A stretch of DNA of 44,992 bases from Candidatus Kuenenia stuttgartensis (GTDB lineage: Bacteria > Planctomycetota > Planctomycetia > Isosphaerales > Isosphaeraceae). The stretch's first letter is position 1. The number at the start of each line of letters is the position of its first letter. The position numbers and the translations under genes were made by a program. Below, piece after piece: positions 8,582-18,195 of the stretch. The DNA is taken from positions 1 to 44,992 of the forward strand of contig CAMBEP010000037.1 of NCBI GenBank assembly GCA_945865635.1, written 5' to 3'. The notes under the pieces were generated by a model. That model saw only the letters and a program-made list of their open reading frames with translations, was not told where the DNA came from and searched no databases.

Positions 8582-10210
8582 ATGCGTTCGTCAGTCCAGC
8601 CGCTCATGACCGACCCACCATTAACTCGCCGCCGCAAGGCCTGGCTTGTTTTCAAGGTGATTGAGCTTCGTCTGCGGTTCATTATGATTCTGGTCGTAAC
8701 AGGCCTCGTTTTTGGTTATTGGGACGAAATCACCAACCGCTTTGAAAAATGGCAGAGGAACCGGTCTGGCCTCACACAATCAACCGTTGAATCCAGTGTT
8801 GAGTTCTATTGCCCTATGCACCCTTCGGTGGTGAGAGAGAAAACCGCCAATTGTCCTATCTGCGGAATGCCACTCTCACAACGGAAAAAAGGCCAGAAAA
8901 CCGAGTTGCCGACTGGCGTTCTGGCCCGAGTCTCGCTCGCACCAAATCGTATCGCACAAGCAGGCATTCGCACGGAACCCGTCGCTTACCGCGCCCTGAC
9001 AGAATCCATCACGACCGTAGGCCAAATTCAGTTCGATGAGCGCAGACTGGCACGCATCTCAAGCAAAGCCAAGGGCTTATCACGAGTTGAAAAGCTTTAT
9101 GCCAATTTCACTGGCGATCGGGTCGAAGCCGGTAAACCACTCGCAGAGCTCTACAGCCCTGAAATCTATCAAGCCATTCGCGAACTACTAATGGCAAAAC
9201 GAAACCTATCCGAACGGAGCCAATCGGCTTCATCTCGCTCAATCGGCCCCGACATCCTCGAAATCGGTCGTGAAAAGCTCGCCTTATGGGGCGTCACACC
9301 CGCTCAAATGGACGACATCCTGACCCACAACCGATCCGACTTCAAACTCCCGCTCCTCTCCCCCATTACAGGCATCGTCGTCCGGAAAAATGTCGTCGAA
9401 GGTCAATATGTCAATGAAGGCGATCCCCTTTTTGAGGTGGCCGATCTCCGCCATGTCTGGGTCACAGCCCAAGTTTTCGAGGATCAAATCAGTCGGGTTT
9501 TTGTTGGACAAAAAGTCCATGCCGTAATCGGCGCCGTGGCGGGCAAAACCTATGAAGGCACCGTGGCATTTATTGATCCTGCCCTGAATCCTGAAACTCG
9601 AACCGTTGCTGTTCGTTATGACTTGGCCAACCCTGCTGGCGATCTCAAGCCGGGCATGTATGCCACTGTGACCGTCAAAACTCCGGTCTCTGAAACCCCC
9701 TTGTTCCGCGAAAAACTCGCCCTCCAAAATCAGAAAAAACATGTGGTTGCAAAACCATCGCCCACCGTGGCCGACCAAAAGATTTGCCCTGTCACCAAAA
9801 AAGAACTCGGTTCCATGGGCCCGCCTATAAATTTAAGCCTCTCCGCCAATCAAAAAGTCTGGCTTTGCTGCAATTCGTGCGAGGAGAAGCTCAAATCCGA
9901 CGCCTTGAAGTATCTGGGAACGCCCGAACCTGCGCCCACAGGCTATGTGCTGACCGTCCCCGAATCCTCGGTCATCGACACCGGTACTCGAAAAATTGTT
10001 TACATCGAAGCTGAGCCCGGAGTTTTTGAAGGCCGGGAGGTGACCCTTGGGCCCCGCTCAGGGGAATTTTTTCCAGTGCTTGATGGGATCGGCCCCGGCC
10101 AGCGAGTGGCCACCTCAGGCTCGTTTCTGATCGACGCCGAAACCCGATTAAACCCCGGCATATCTGGAACTTACTTTGGGTCCAGCCAACCGGACTCAAC
10201 CAAGCCATGA
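8582..10210 (+). CDS. CusB-type RND efflux adaptor with HMBD and YHS domains
   Basis: 542 residues. This is the periplasmic adaptor of a heavy-metal efflux pump, anchored by a membrane helix at about 32-46. Residues 75-98 form a heavy-metal-binding domain (YCPMHP then CPICGMPL; C77, H80, C91, C94), as seen in CusB/SilB and P-type ATPases. The barrel/lipoyl part lies around 135-370 (motifs LAELYSPEI, SPITGIV, VADLRHVWV). Residues about 400-446 form a YHS-type domain (ICPVT at 401-405, then CCNSC at 429-433), placed between the barrel and the C-terminal membrane-proximal domain. Its last 4 bases overlap the CusA-type gene. Copper/silver is the likeliest substrate from the HMBD, by family analogy. 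Confidence 0.9.
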   Translation: MRSSVQPLMTDPPLTRRRKAWLVFKVIELRLRFIMILVVTGLVFGYWDEITNRFEKWQRNRSGLTQSTVESSVEFYCPMHPSVVREKTANCPICGMPLSQRKKGQKTELPTGVLARVSLAPNRIAQAGIRTEPVAYRALTESITTVGQIQFDERRLARISSKAKGLSRVEKLYANFTGDRVEAGKPLAELYSPEIYQAIRELLMAKRNLSERSQSASSRSIGPDILEIGREKLALWGVTPAQMDDILTHNRSDFKLPLLSPITGIVVRKNVVEGQYVNEGDPLFEVADLRHVWVTAQVFEDQISRVFVGQKVHAVIGAVAGKTYEGTVAFIDPALNPETRTVAVRYDLANPAGDLKPGMYATVTVKTPVSETPLFREKLALQNQKKHVVAKPSPTVADQKICPVTKKELGSMGPPINLSLSANQKVWLCCNSCEEKLKSDALKYLGTPEPAPTGYVLTVPESSVIDTGTRKIVYIEAEPGVFEGREVTLGPRSGEFFPVLDGIGPGQRVATSGSFLIDAETRLNPGISGTYFGSSQPDSTKP

Positions 10211-13200
10211 TCGAATCGATCATTGAATGGTCAATCCGAAACCGGCTCGTAGTCATCCTGACCTCAATCGCATTTGCAGCGATCGGCCTCAGGGCCTATC
10301 TCACCATGCCCGTGGATGCCATCCCCGACCTCTCTGAAAATCAGGTGATTGTCTTCACGGATTGGATGGGCCGAAGCCCCCAGGAGCTTGAGGACCAAGT
10401 CACCTACCCACTCTCCGTCAATCTCCAAGGCCTTGCCGGAGTCAAAGTCGTCCGCTCATCGAGCGAATTCAACTTCTCCATGATCAACGTCATCTTTGAC
10501 GATTCTGTGGATTATTACTTCGCTCGCCAGAGGGTGGCAGAACGGCTCAATCTGGCCTCCACCTATCTGCCTCCAGCAGTCATTCCCTATCTCGCACCCG
10601 ATGCCACTTCAGTCGGCCAGATCTTTTGGTATAACCTGGAAGGCGATGGCGTTGATCTCGGCGAACTCAGGGCAATCCAGGACTGGTATGTCCGCTATCA
10701 ACTCAACAGCATTCCCGGCGTGGCCGAGGTCGCAGGCGTCGGCGGTGCACCTCGCGAATATCAGATTGATATCGACCCCAACAAACTCAGGGGCTACAAG
10801 ATCAGCCTCGGCGAGGTCTACTCGGCCGTGGCTCAGTCCAATGCCTCAGTAGGTGGCCGGGTCGTGCATCAGGGCAATGCCGAATACTTGATCCGATCTA
10901 TTGGATGGGTCAAGGGCCTGCGCGATGTCGAGACGATTGTTGTCGCCCAGAGGGGTGGTGTTCCCATCACCGTAGGCCAACTTGGCGTGGTCCAAATCGG
11001 TCCTGGATTTCGTCGAAGCGTACTCGAAAAAGACGGACGGGAAACTGTCGGCGGTGTTGTCCTCATGCGTTTTGGCGAAAATCCTCTGGAAGTCACCCGC
11101 CGGATCAAGGCAAAAATTGAATCGCTCCAGTCAGGCCTTCCCGATGGCGTGAGAATCGTGCCGTTTTATGACAGAACCCCATTGATTCAAAATGCCCTGG
11201 CCACCGTGACCGACACCGTGACCGAGGAGCTGGTCATCTGTTCCGTGATGATTCTTCTGGTCATGGGGCACTTGGGCGGAGCCATCATTGTGGCTGTCAC
11301 CCTACCGCTTGCGGTGCTTTTCAGCTTTTTCATGATGCGTATTTTCGGAATCCCCTCAAATATCATGAGCCTGGCCGGAATTGCGATCTCGGTCGGAATT
11401 CTCGAAGATCAAGCCGTCGTTATGACCGAAAATGCCGCACACCACCTCACTCGCCATTATGGCCGAAACCGTGTGGTCGGCAATAATCTGGAGATCATCA
11501 TTCCCGCCTGCCGAACGGTTGGCCGGCCAATTTTCTTTTCAGTCCTGATTACAATTCTTTCGTTTCTGCCTGTTTTTGCATTATCGGGTATCGAAGGCAA
11601 AATGTTTCACCCACTGGCCTGGACCAAAACCTTTGCTTTGATCGGGGTCGCAATTCTGGCCATTACTCTGGTCCCTGCCCTGATCCCTTTATTTTTAAGA
11701 GGACGCATCAAATCTGAAGATGATAGCTGGCTGGTGCGCACCATGACCGCAATTTTCAAACCCATGCTCGGCTGGCTGATGGACCGGCCTACACTTGTCT
11801 GCTGGCTCTTTGCTGTGATTCTCGGCTGTGGTTATCTGGCCTCCACACGGCTTGGCAGGGAATTCATGCCAACGCTCAATGAAGGCACCATTTTGGATAT
11901 GCCAACCAGTGTCCCACGAATTTCTGTGGCCCAGGCTACGGACGACCTCAAGGCCCGAAATGCAATTTTAAGGTCGTTTCCAGAAGTCTCTGTTGTTGTC
12001 GGAAAATCAGGACGAGCCGAGACCGCCACCGACCCATCGCCGCTCGACATGATTGAAACCATCGTCAACCTGCACGACAAAACCCTATGGGCCAAGCGGC
12101 ATATCCGCTACGAACAGATTCGTACACTCACCACTGCGGCTCATCAGGCGCTTGTGGACGCAGGAATTCTCAAAACCAAGGGCGACACCAACTTTATCAA
12201 CGATGCCTCAATGCGGGTTTCCGAACGCCTGGAGACAGCTCTACGCGACCACGCCCATCTGCATCTCTCCCGATATCGGCCTGAGCTTGGTACAGCTCTT
12301 GTCAATGAGTCCCTCAAAGCCATGCTCGATGGATACCGCATCGACTCCGCCAAACTCAGCAAGCATCTGGACTCCTGGCAGCAGTTTCAGTCCCTCATGC
12401 AAAAGCAATATGCGGACCCGCTTGCCGTTGAGCCACAGGTCACGGACCTGATGAACATCTCGGACAAAGTTCGCTCCAGACTTTTGGAATGGAACCTGAT
12501 CACTCAGGAATCCTCAACCTTTCTGGAAACCAAATCTTCCTTTGCAGTGCTCAAAGATCAATTCGACAGCCTTATCGGCCTTCCCGGCGAAGACTGGCTC
12601 CACCGGCTCACCCGCAAACTCTCCGCAACCCGCCATGACATGCTGAGGGCCGAAACCCGACGACTGAACAACAGTCTCTTCGATCTGGCCGTCAACATGG
12701 CCCCTGCCGCGTCCGTTGAAGCCGTCTCAGTCCTCGCCCGTGAACGCAACCTGATGGAATCAAAACTCCCGGAAATGGAAGTCTCCCGCTTATCCACTCC
12801 GCTTCAGAATGGTTTTAAGGCAGATTTATTGTTATGGCCCTTAACCAACGATGAACTCATCAAGGATATGGATTCCGTCCTGCAAACCCCCGGCTGGGGT
12901 AATATTTGGACCCAGCCGATCATCAATCGAATCAACATGCTTGCAACAGGGGTGCGCACGGATGTCGGCGTAAAGGTCTTTGGCTCAGACCTCGATCAAA
13001 TCCAGAACATTTCCCAACAGGTTGCTGCCATTCTCAGAACCGTTCCAGGCGCTGTGGATGTGGTTCCTGATCAGGTTGTCGGCAAGGGCTATATTGAAAT
13101 TGAAATTGATCGCGAAAAGGCCGCACGATTCGGAGCAAGTGTCGGCGATATTCAAAATGCCATCGAAGTTGCACTTGGCGGTGCGCCTGTCTCCATGACT

Positions 13201-14217
13201 GTCGAAGGCCGAAAACGCTTTCCAATCCGAATTCGCTATGCTCGCGATTATCGAGACAATATTGATGCCATCCGCGGCCTCTTGATTGCATCAAATTCCG
13301 GCCCAATGTCTGCAAGCCCCAATGCAAACATGGCCGCTCCGGCAATGGCTGGGCCACTAAATGCAACTGCCGAAAAATTGCAGGTCACATTGGGCCAGGT
13401 GGCCAATATCAAAGTGACAGAAGGCCCTTCAATGATTAAGAGCGAAAATGGGCTCTTGCGTTCCTACGTCCAGCTTAATGTTCGAGACCGCGACGTTGTC
13501 GGTTTTGTCGAAGACGCCCGCAGATCGGTGACCAACGGCCTGAAATTGCCGCAAGGCATGTTCCTGGAATGGTCAGGCGAATTTGAGCACCAGGTCAGGG
13601 CCCGCAAAACACTGAGGATTGTATTTCCTGCCGTCACCTCGATCATTGTCATCCTTTTATTCCTGACATACAAAGATTGGGCGGACGTCGGCCTGATCAT
13701 GCTCTCTGTTCTTGGCGCCCTGGCTGGCGGGGCAATCTTTCAATGGCTCTTCGGGTTTCGATTCAGTGTCGCCGTCTGGGTGGGCTATATCGCCTGTTTC
13801 GGCATGGCGGTCGAAACCGGCATTGTCATGCTGGTCTATCTTCGTGAGGCGATTGCAGAACGCGGCGGCCTGGTACAAATTGGCTCTGTTGCCGAACTCA
13901 GGGAAGCTGTGCTCGAAGGCGCCATCCACAGGCTTAGACCAAAATTGCTCACCGAAGGCACCACCATTATCGCCATCGCACCCATGCTTTGGGCCGATGG
14001 TGTCGGCGCCGAAGTCATTCGGCCAATGGCCGCGCCGGTGCTGGGCGGCCTGCTTGTGGCCGACGAAGTGATCGACGTCTTCCTGCCGGTCCTCTATTTT
14101 GCTGTCCAGAAACGCCGATGGCGAAAACTGCATGGCCTCCCATTTTATACAGACGTTGATCATCTGGAACTGCCAGAAGAAAACGCTCTTGCAGCTCTCC
14201 CAACTCAGGATATCTGA
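10207..14217 (+). CDS. CusA/CzcA-family heavy-metal RND transporter, enlarged
   Basis: 1336 residues, against about 1040-1050 for typical CusA. It is the inner-membrane, proton-driven pump. The N-terminus (SIRNRLVV, then MPVDAIPDLSENQVIV) and the TM4 segment with D401 (GILEDQAVVMTEN), matching the proton-relay Asp of CusA, are canonical. So are EFMPTLNEGTILDMPTS and the GNIWTQPIINRINMLATG segment near 892. Between about residues 629 and 880, where CusA has only a short link, there is an extra, mostly helical ~250-residue stretch. The frame is uninterrupted on both sides, so this looks like a real insertion. It overlaps the adaptor gene by 4 bases (ATGA). No outer-membrane TolC-like gene is seen nearby. 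Confidence 0.92.
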   Translation: MIESIIEWSIRNRLVVILTSIAFAAIGLRAYLTMPVDAIPDLSENQVIVFTDWMGRSPQELEDQVTYPLSVNLQGLAGVKVVRSSSEFNFSMINVIFDDSVDYYFARQRVAERLNLASTYLPPAVIPYLAPDATSVGQIFWYNLEGDGVDLGELRAIQDWYVRYQLNSIPGVAEVAGVGGAPREYQIDIDPNKLRGYKISLGEVYSAVAQSNASVGGRVVHQGNAEYLIRSIGWVKGLRDVETIVVAQRGGVPITVGQLGVVQIGPGFRRSVLEKDGRETVGGVVLMRFGENPLEVTRRIKAKIESLQSGLPDGVRIVPFYDRTPLIQNALATVTDTVTEELVICSVMILLVMGHLGGAIIVAVTLPLAVLFSFFMMRIFGIPSNIMSLAGIAISVGILEDQAVVMTENAAHHLTRHYGRNRVVGNNLEIIIPACRTVGRPIFFSVLITILSFLPVFALSGIEGKMFHPLAWTKTFALIGVAILAITLVPALIPLFLRGRIKSEDDSWLVRTMTAIFKPMLGWLMDRPTLVCWLFAVILGCGYLASTRLGREFMPTLNEGTILDMPTSVPRISVAQATDDLKARNAILRSFPEVSVVVGKSGRAETATDPSPLDMIETIVNLHDKTLWAKRHIRYEQIRTLTTAAHQALVDAGILKTKGDTNFINDASMRVSERLETALRDHAHLHLSRYRPELGTALVNESLKAMLDGYRIDSAKLSKHLDSWQQFQSLMQKQYADPLAVEPQVTDLMNISDKVRSRLLEWNLITQESSTFLETKSSFAVLKDQFDSLIGLPGEDWLHRLTRKLSATRHDMLRAETRRLNNSLFDLAVNMAPAASVEAVSVLARERNLMESKLPEMEVSRLSTPLQNGFKADLLLWPLTNDELIKDMDSVLQTPGWGNIWTQPIINRINMLATGVRTDVGVKVFGSDLDQIQNISQQVAAILRTVPGAVDVVPDQVVGKGYIEIEIDREKAARFGASVGDIQNAIEVALGGAPVSMTVEGRKRFPIRIRYARDYRDNIDAIRGLLIASNSGPMSASPNANMAAPAMAGPLNATAEKLQVTLGQVANIKVTEGPSMIKSENGLLRSYVQLNVRDRDVVGFVEDARRSVTNGLKLPQGMFLEWSGEFEHQVRARKTLRIVFPAVTSIIVILLFLTYKDWADVGLIMLSVLGALAGGAIFQWLFGFRFSVAVWVGYIACFGMAVETGIVMLVYLREAIAERGGLVQIGSVAELREAVLEGAIHRLRPKLLTEGTTIIAIAPMLWADGVGAEVIRPMAAPVLGGLLVADEVIDVFLPVLYFAVQKRRWRKLHGLPFYTDVDHLELPEENALAALPTQDI

Positions 14218-14271
14218 CCAAAATCGCTTTCGCTCAAATGCTTTTCGGGCCCAATTCGGTCCCGATTTGCC

Positions 14272-14277
14272 TATAAT
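14272..14277 (+). promoter_or_regulatory. Probable -10 box of the uvrC gene
   Basis: A perfect TATAAT lies 48 bases before the ATG at 14325. There is no good -35 at 16-18 bases. TG two bases further upstream than in a classic extended -10 box may compensate. Assigned by eye. Confidence 0.4.
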
Positions 14278-14324
14278 CAGGAAGTCTTGAGATAAAAGGC
14301 CCCTGAAGCGATTGGGTCAGAGCC

Positions 14325-15803
14325 ATGGCGAAGGATCGAAAATCAGCGGAAAACAAAAACAACAAAAAAAAGCCTGAAACGGCTCCCGCACCGCTAACAC
14401 CTATCGAACCCCTGACAGCCTCTGAACCTGAAACGCATGTGGGAGAGGAGTCGATCCCTGCGATGGTGGATGACAAAAATCCCCACCAGCCGGACGTCGA
14501 AAACCCTGGCCCCAAGGCCAAAATCCGAAAGTTTCCTGCCAAGCCCGGCGTCTATCTCATGAAAGACGTTCAGGGCCGGGTAGTGTACATTGGCAAAGCC
14601 AAAAACTTGCGGGCCCGGGCGGGAAGCTATTTCCAGAAAACCGCAGAAACCGACCCCAGAATTCGCGACTGGATCGGCGAGGTGGTTGATGTCGACTTCC
14701 TCGAGGCCGATTCCGAAGTCGACGCCCTGCTCATGGAAGCCCGCCTCGTCAAAGACATTCAGCCCAAGCATAACGCAGAACTTAAAGACGACAAGAGTTT
14801 CCCTTACCTTCAAATCACCACCAGCGACGACTTCCCAAGAGTCAACTTCACTCGCCAGCCAGCCGACAGAGGCGTCAAACTCTATGGCCCATTCCCACGC
14901 GCCAAAAGTCTGAGGGGGGCCATTCAGGTACTCCAGAAAATTTTCAAATTCCGCACCTGTGAACTCGAAATCCATGAAGACGACCCACGCTGGAGATGGT
15001 TCAGACCATGCCTGCTTGCTTCCATCGATCAATGCACAGCCCCTTGCAACCTGAGAATTGACAAAGCGGCTTATCGTAAAGATATTCGCCGCCTGATCAT
15101 GTTTCTCGATGGTAAAAAAGGCGACCTCATCAAAGAAATGGCCGAGGAAATGCGCGAGGCCAGTCGCGAACTGAAATTCGAGCTTGCCGCCCGACTCCGC
15201 GACGAACTCAAGGCCATCGAATCGCTCGCCTTACGCGGCGACCTGCGTACGCACGCCCAGCCGGAAGTCTTTTACGTCGATCCACGCAAAGGCTTACGCG
15301 GCCTTAAAAAAGTCCTCGGCCTGGAGACGATCCCCCGACGCATCGACTGTGTCGATATCGCTCATCTCGGCGGATCAGAAACCGTTGGCTCACTTGTCAC
15401 TTTTGTCGATGGCCTGCCTTTCAAGCCAGGATATAAACGTTACAAAATTCAGACCGTCAAGGGTGTCGATGATTTTGCGTCGATCAGGGAAGTGGTCAGC
15501 CGTCGCATTGAGGGCCTACAAAAACGCGATGAACCCCTGCCTGACATCTTCTTGATCGACGGCGGAAAAGGCCAACTCTCCTCGGCAATGTCTGTTTTTG
15601 AAGCGGCTGGAATCAAGCCGCCATGCCTCATCTCACTGGCCAAACGTGAAGAAGAAATCTATCGGGTCGGCCTAAGCGACCCCCTGGTGCTTTCCCGCCA
15701 TTCTTTTGCTCTCAGATTATTACAATGCGCCCGCGACGAAGCCCATCGCTTCGCTCAGCATTATCACCACCTGCTCCGAAAAAAACGGGCCTTCGGTGAT
15801 TGA
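14325..15803 (+). CDS. uvrC: Excinuclease ABC subunit C, short form without HhH domain
   Basis: 492 residues, against about 600 for the usual UvrC. UvrC makes both incisions in nucleotide excision repair with UvrA and UvrB. A Lys/Pro-rich extension (1-68) precedes the GIY-YIG nuclease (KPGVYLM at 73-79, VYIGKAKNLRAR from 87). Four cysteines (C212, C229, C237, C241) match the UvrC iron-sulfur cluster pattern. The UVR motif, which binds UvrB, spans about 266-300. The RNase H-like nuclease keeps its triad D344, D412 and H474. The protein then stops 18 residues later, so the C-terminal helix-hairpin-helix DNA-binding domain is absent. The stop lies 4 bases from the convergent gene, leaving no room for a frameshifted tail. 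Confidence 0.9.
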   Translation: MAKDRKSAENKNNKKKPETAPAPLTPIEPLTASEPETHVGEESIPAMVDDKNPHQPDVENPGPKAKIRKFPAKPGVYLMKDVQGRVVYIGKAKNLRARAGSYFQKTAETDPRIRDWIGEVVDVDFLEADSEVDALLMEARLVKDIQPKHNAELKDDKSFPYLQITTSDDFPRVNFTRQPADRGVKLYGPFPRAKSLRGAIQVLQKIFKFRTCELEIHEDDPRWRWFRPCLLASIDQCTAPCNLRIDKAAYRKDIRRLIMFLDGKKGDLIKEMAEEMREASRELKFELAARLRDELKAIESLALRGDLRTHAQPEVFYVDPRKGLRGLKKVLGLETIPRRIDCVDIAHLGGSETVGSLVTFVDGLPFKPGYKRYKIQTVKGVDDFASIREVVSRRIEGLQKRDEPLPDIFLIDGGKGQLSSAMSVFEAAGIKPPCLISLAKREEEIYRVGLSDPLVLSRHSFALRLLQCARDEAHRFAQHYHHLLRKKRAFGD

Positions 15804-15807
15804 ATCC

Positions 15808-16884
15808 CTACTGTTTTGGCTTCTCTGACAATTCTTCAAGCACCAACTCCGTAAAAACCGGCCGATGATCAGACCCAAAATCAGGGGCAACAAAACACCT
15901 CTGCGGACTCCAGCCCCGAGAGATGTAAAACTTATCCAAGCGAAGCCAGGGCAGAACCGAAGGAAAACTGTAGCCATAGCCAATCCCAATTTCAGCAAAA
16001 ACGTCGCGAAACCGTTTTTCTAAAGGTGCGCTGTAAATGGAATATGGCGGAACATTGAAATCGCCTCCAACGACCAATGGCTGGCTGTCGTTTTGATCCA
16101 TCATGAGTGCGATCCGCTGAAGCTGACGCTCCTGCCACTTCAATGACTCATCCAGCTCGGCAATATCCCAGTGATCCACAAACTTATGAAACGGGCCTCT
16201 CAGAGAAGGCCCATGCGACGATCCTACCAGAAAGTCCATTCGGCCGCTTTTGACTCTGGCTATTGTCAGATGGCCTGCATAAAGCTTTTCGCCACTGACT
16301 TCGTCCGGCAATTCTTTCGATTCTGAAATAATTGGAAATCGGGAAAAAATGGTCCCATATTGATCAGCATACCAGCCTTTTTCTTCCGCCAATCGGGCTT
16401 GCAACTGCCATAGGTTCGTATCTTCCTGAACCAGTAGAATATGAATGTCTGCCGAATTCAGATAGGCCACAATCGCTTCCACATCAAACCCATTGGGCCC
16501 AATGTTGTAAGATAAAATCCGGACAACATTCGAATCGCTTGCAGGAGCCTGCTTAAACGCATTCCCAATCCCGCCCAGATTCACCCCCATCAAGGGGCCT
16601 GCCACAATCAGAAAGCCCAAAAGCTGTTCGATCAGGAGCCATCTCTTACGCTCCATCCAAGCCCAGGGTGTAATCACAAGCAGTGGCAAGGCAAAGGCCA
16701 ACCTCGGCACAAGAATTACCAGAAATCGCAATGGCTCAATGGCAACCGGCCTGCGGGCAAGGCAAAGGGCGAGCAAAATGGCGGCCAGTGTGATATGCGT
16801 GAGCCCCTGCAGAATCAGCCGGCTACGGTGCCGAATTCGTTTCGGTACGAAAGTCTCAGGGCTTTTCTCATTCTTCAATCGCAT
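15808..16884 (-). CDS. Membrane-anchored endonuclease/exonuclease/phosphatase family protein
   Basis: 358 residues. Three hydrophobic helices (about 22-44, 50-75 and 86-108) anchor a C-terminal EEP domain. Its catalytic landmarks are in order: LSYNIG (about 129), QED (about 158), SHGPS (about 223), GGDFNVPP (about 274) and GSDHRPVF near the end. The fold holds phosphodiesterases acting on nucleic acids, lipids or phosphoinositides, and the substrate cannot be told here. It starts 28 bases after the nadA stop on the same strand, so the two are probably co-transcribed. It converges with uvrC. Confidence 0.82.
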   Translation of the reverse strand: MRLKNEKSPETFVPKRIRHRSRLILQGLTHITLAAILLALCLARRPVAIEPLRFLVILVPRLAFALPLLVITPWAWMERKRWLLIEQLLGFLIVAGPLMGVNLGGIGNAFKQAPASDSNVVRILSYNIGPNGFDVEAIVAYLNSADIHILLVQEDTNLWQLQARLAEEKGWYADQYGTIFSRFPIISESKELPDEVSGEKLYAGHLTIARVKSGRMDFLVGSSHGPSLRGPFHKFVDHWDIAELDESLKWQERQLQRIALMMDQNDSQPLVVGGDFNVPPYSIYSAPLEKRFRDVFAEIGIGYGYSFPSVLPWLRLDKFYISRGWSPQRCFVAPDFGSDHRPVFTELVLEELSEKPKQ

Positions 16885-16912
16885 CCGTCAATGCTTCCGG
16901 AATAGGGCCAGG

Positions 16913-18028
16913 TCACTTGACAGCCAGCATGCGTTCCAAAGCCAAACGGGCCCAGTGAATGGTATCGGCATCGACACTTATACGATTGATCACCCGCCCA
17001 TACCGAAGCTCGTCAAGAACCCAGGCCAGGTGGGGCATGTCGATCCGATACATGGTCGCACACAAACAAACCATGGGCGACAGAAAGTCGATTTTCTTGT
17101 CGGGCATGGACGCAGCAATACGATTCACCATGTGGAGCTCAGTCCCCACAGCCCAGTGACTGCCCGAAGCCGCTTCGCGGAGAACTTTCAGGATCCCTTC
17201 CGTTGAACCGACCAAATCCGCTTTGTCCACCACTTCCATCCGGCATTCCGGGTGCACCAGAATTTTCACCTCCGGATCTCGAGCCCTGAAAACATCGATA
17301 TGTTCTGGCAAAAACATCTGATGAACCGAGCAATGACCTTTCCAAAGTATGATCCTGGCCTTTGCAATGTCGGCTTCGGCGTTGCCACCAAGCTCTTCGT
17401 GCGGGTCCCACACAATCATCTCATCCAGCGGCATACCCATCGCCTTGGCCGTATTGCGGCCAAGGTGCTGGTCCGGAAAGAACAAAACCCGGCTTTTTTG
17501 AGCATAAGCCCATTCCAGAACAGACCTGGCATTGGAGCTCGTGCAGACAATCCCGCCATGCCGGCCACAGAATGCCTTCAGATCGGCTGTGGAATTCATG
17601 TAAGTGACTGGCACAATGTCGCTCGCCCCGACAATCCTGTCGAGATCCTCCCAAGCATTCTGGACACTGTCGCGGTCGGCCATATCGGCCATCGAACAAC
17701 CCGCCGCAATGTCCGGAAGAATCACTTCAACTTCCGGGCTTGTCAGAATATCTGCCGTTTCCGCCATGAAGTGAACGCCGCAAAAGATGATATATTGGCA
17801 GCCTTTGACGCGTGCAGCTTCCTGGGCAAGTTTGAAACTATCGCCGGTGAAATCAGCGAACTGAATCACATCATCCGACTGATAATGATGGCCCAGAATC
17901 ACCAGCTTGTCGCCAAGCTCTGCCTTGAATTGGCGAATCAATTGTGCAAGCTCCTCGCGACCCATCTGCTTGAATGCAGCCAGGGCGGGTGGCAAGAGTG
18001 GGCGTCGGTTGCTCAGTGTCGCGGTCAT
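16913..18028 (-). CDS. nadA: Quinolinate synthase
   Basis: 371 residues, the normal length for the longer NadA type. It condenses iminoaspartate with dihydroxyacetone phosphate to quinolinate in de novo NAD synthesis, using a [4Fe-4S] cluster. The start is LAQLIRQFKAELGDK, then LGHHYQSDDVIQFADF. The FCGVHFMAETA segment carries C83, and a C-terminal CLCATMY segment carries C321/C323; these match two of the three cluster ligands. The central ligand is probably in CTSSN (C162) or GHCSVH (C233). nadB and nadC are not in the window. A good promoter lies upstream at 18084-18112. Confidence 0.95.
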   Translation of the reverse strand: MTATLSNRRPLLPPALAAFKQMGREELAQLIRQFKAELGDKLVILGHHYQSDDVIQFADFTGDSFKLAQEAARVKGCQYIIFCGVHFMAETADILTSPEVEVILPDIAAGCSMADMADRDSVQNAWEDLDRIVGASDIVPVTYMNSTADLKAFCGRHGGIVCTSSNARSVLEWAYAQKSRVLFFPDQHLGRNTAKAMGMPLDEMIVWDPHEELGGNAEADIAKARIILWKGHCSVHQMFLPEHIDVFRARDPEVKILVHPECRMEVVDKADLVGSTEGILKVLREAASGSHWAVGTELHMVNRIAASMPDKKIDFLSPMVCLCATMYRIDMPHLAWVLDELRYGRVINRISVDADTIHWARLALERMLAVK

Positions 18029-18083
18029 TTTTGGTCGTGATCCTTCCTCAGGCAGACGAAATCAGCTCGCCTGCCCATGATTG

Positions 18084-18112
18084 ATTATACGCTTTCGAGG
18101 CAAAAATGTCGC
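18084..18112 (-). promoter_or_regulatory. Promoter of nadA
   Basis: Read on the minus strand, GCGACA (18112-18107, 4 of 6) is followed by a 17-base spacer and a perfect TATAAT (18089-18084). It lies between the terminator of the surface-protein gene and the nadA start, about 55 bases before the ATG. Confidence 0.55.
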
Positions 18113-18122
18113 GGATGACCAA

Positions 18123-18166
18123 AAAACCACAAACGCAGGGCTATTCGCCCTGCGCTAGTGGTTTTA
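18123..18166 (-). terminator. Terminator of the giant surface-protein gene
   Basis: Nested stem: outer arms AACCAC (18125-18130) and GTGGTT (18159-18164), inner arms CGCAGGGC (18134-18141) and GCCCTGCG (18147-18154). On the minus strand the stem ends in a run of T. This is a typical intrinsic terminator lying 30 bases after the surface-protein stop. Confidence 0.8.
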
Positions 18167-18195
18167 CAATTTCTCTCGCAGCCAACTGGCTCGAA

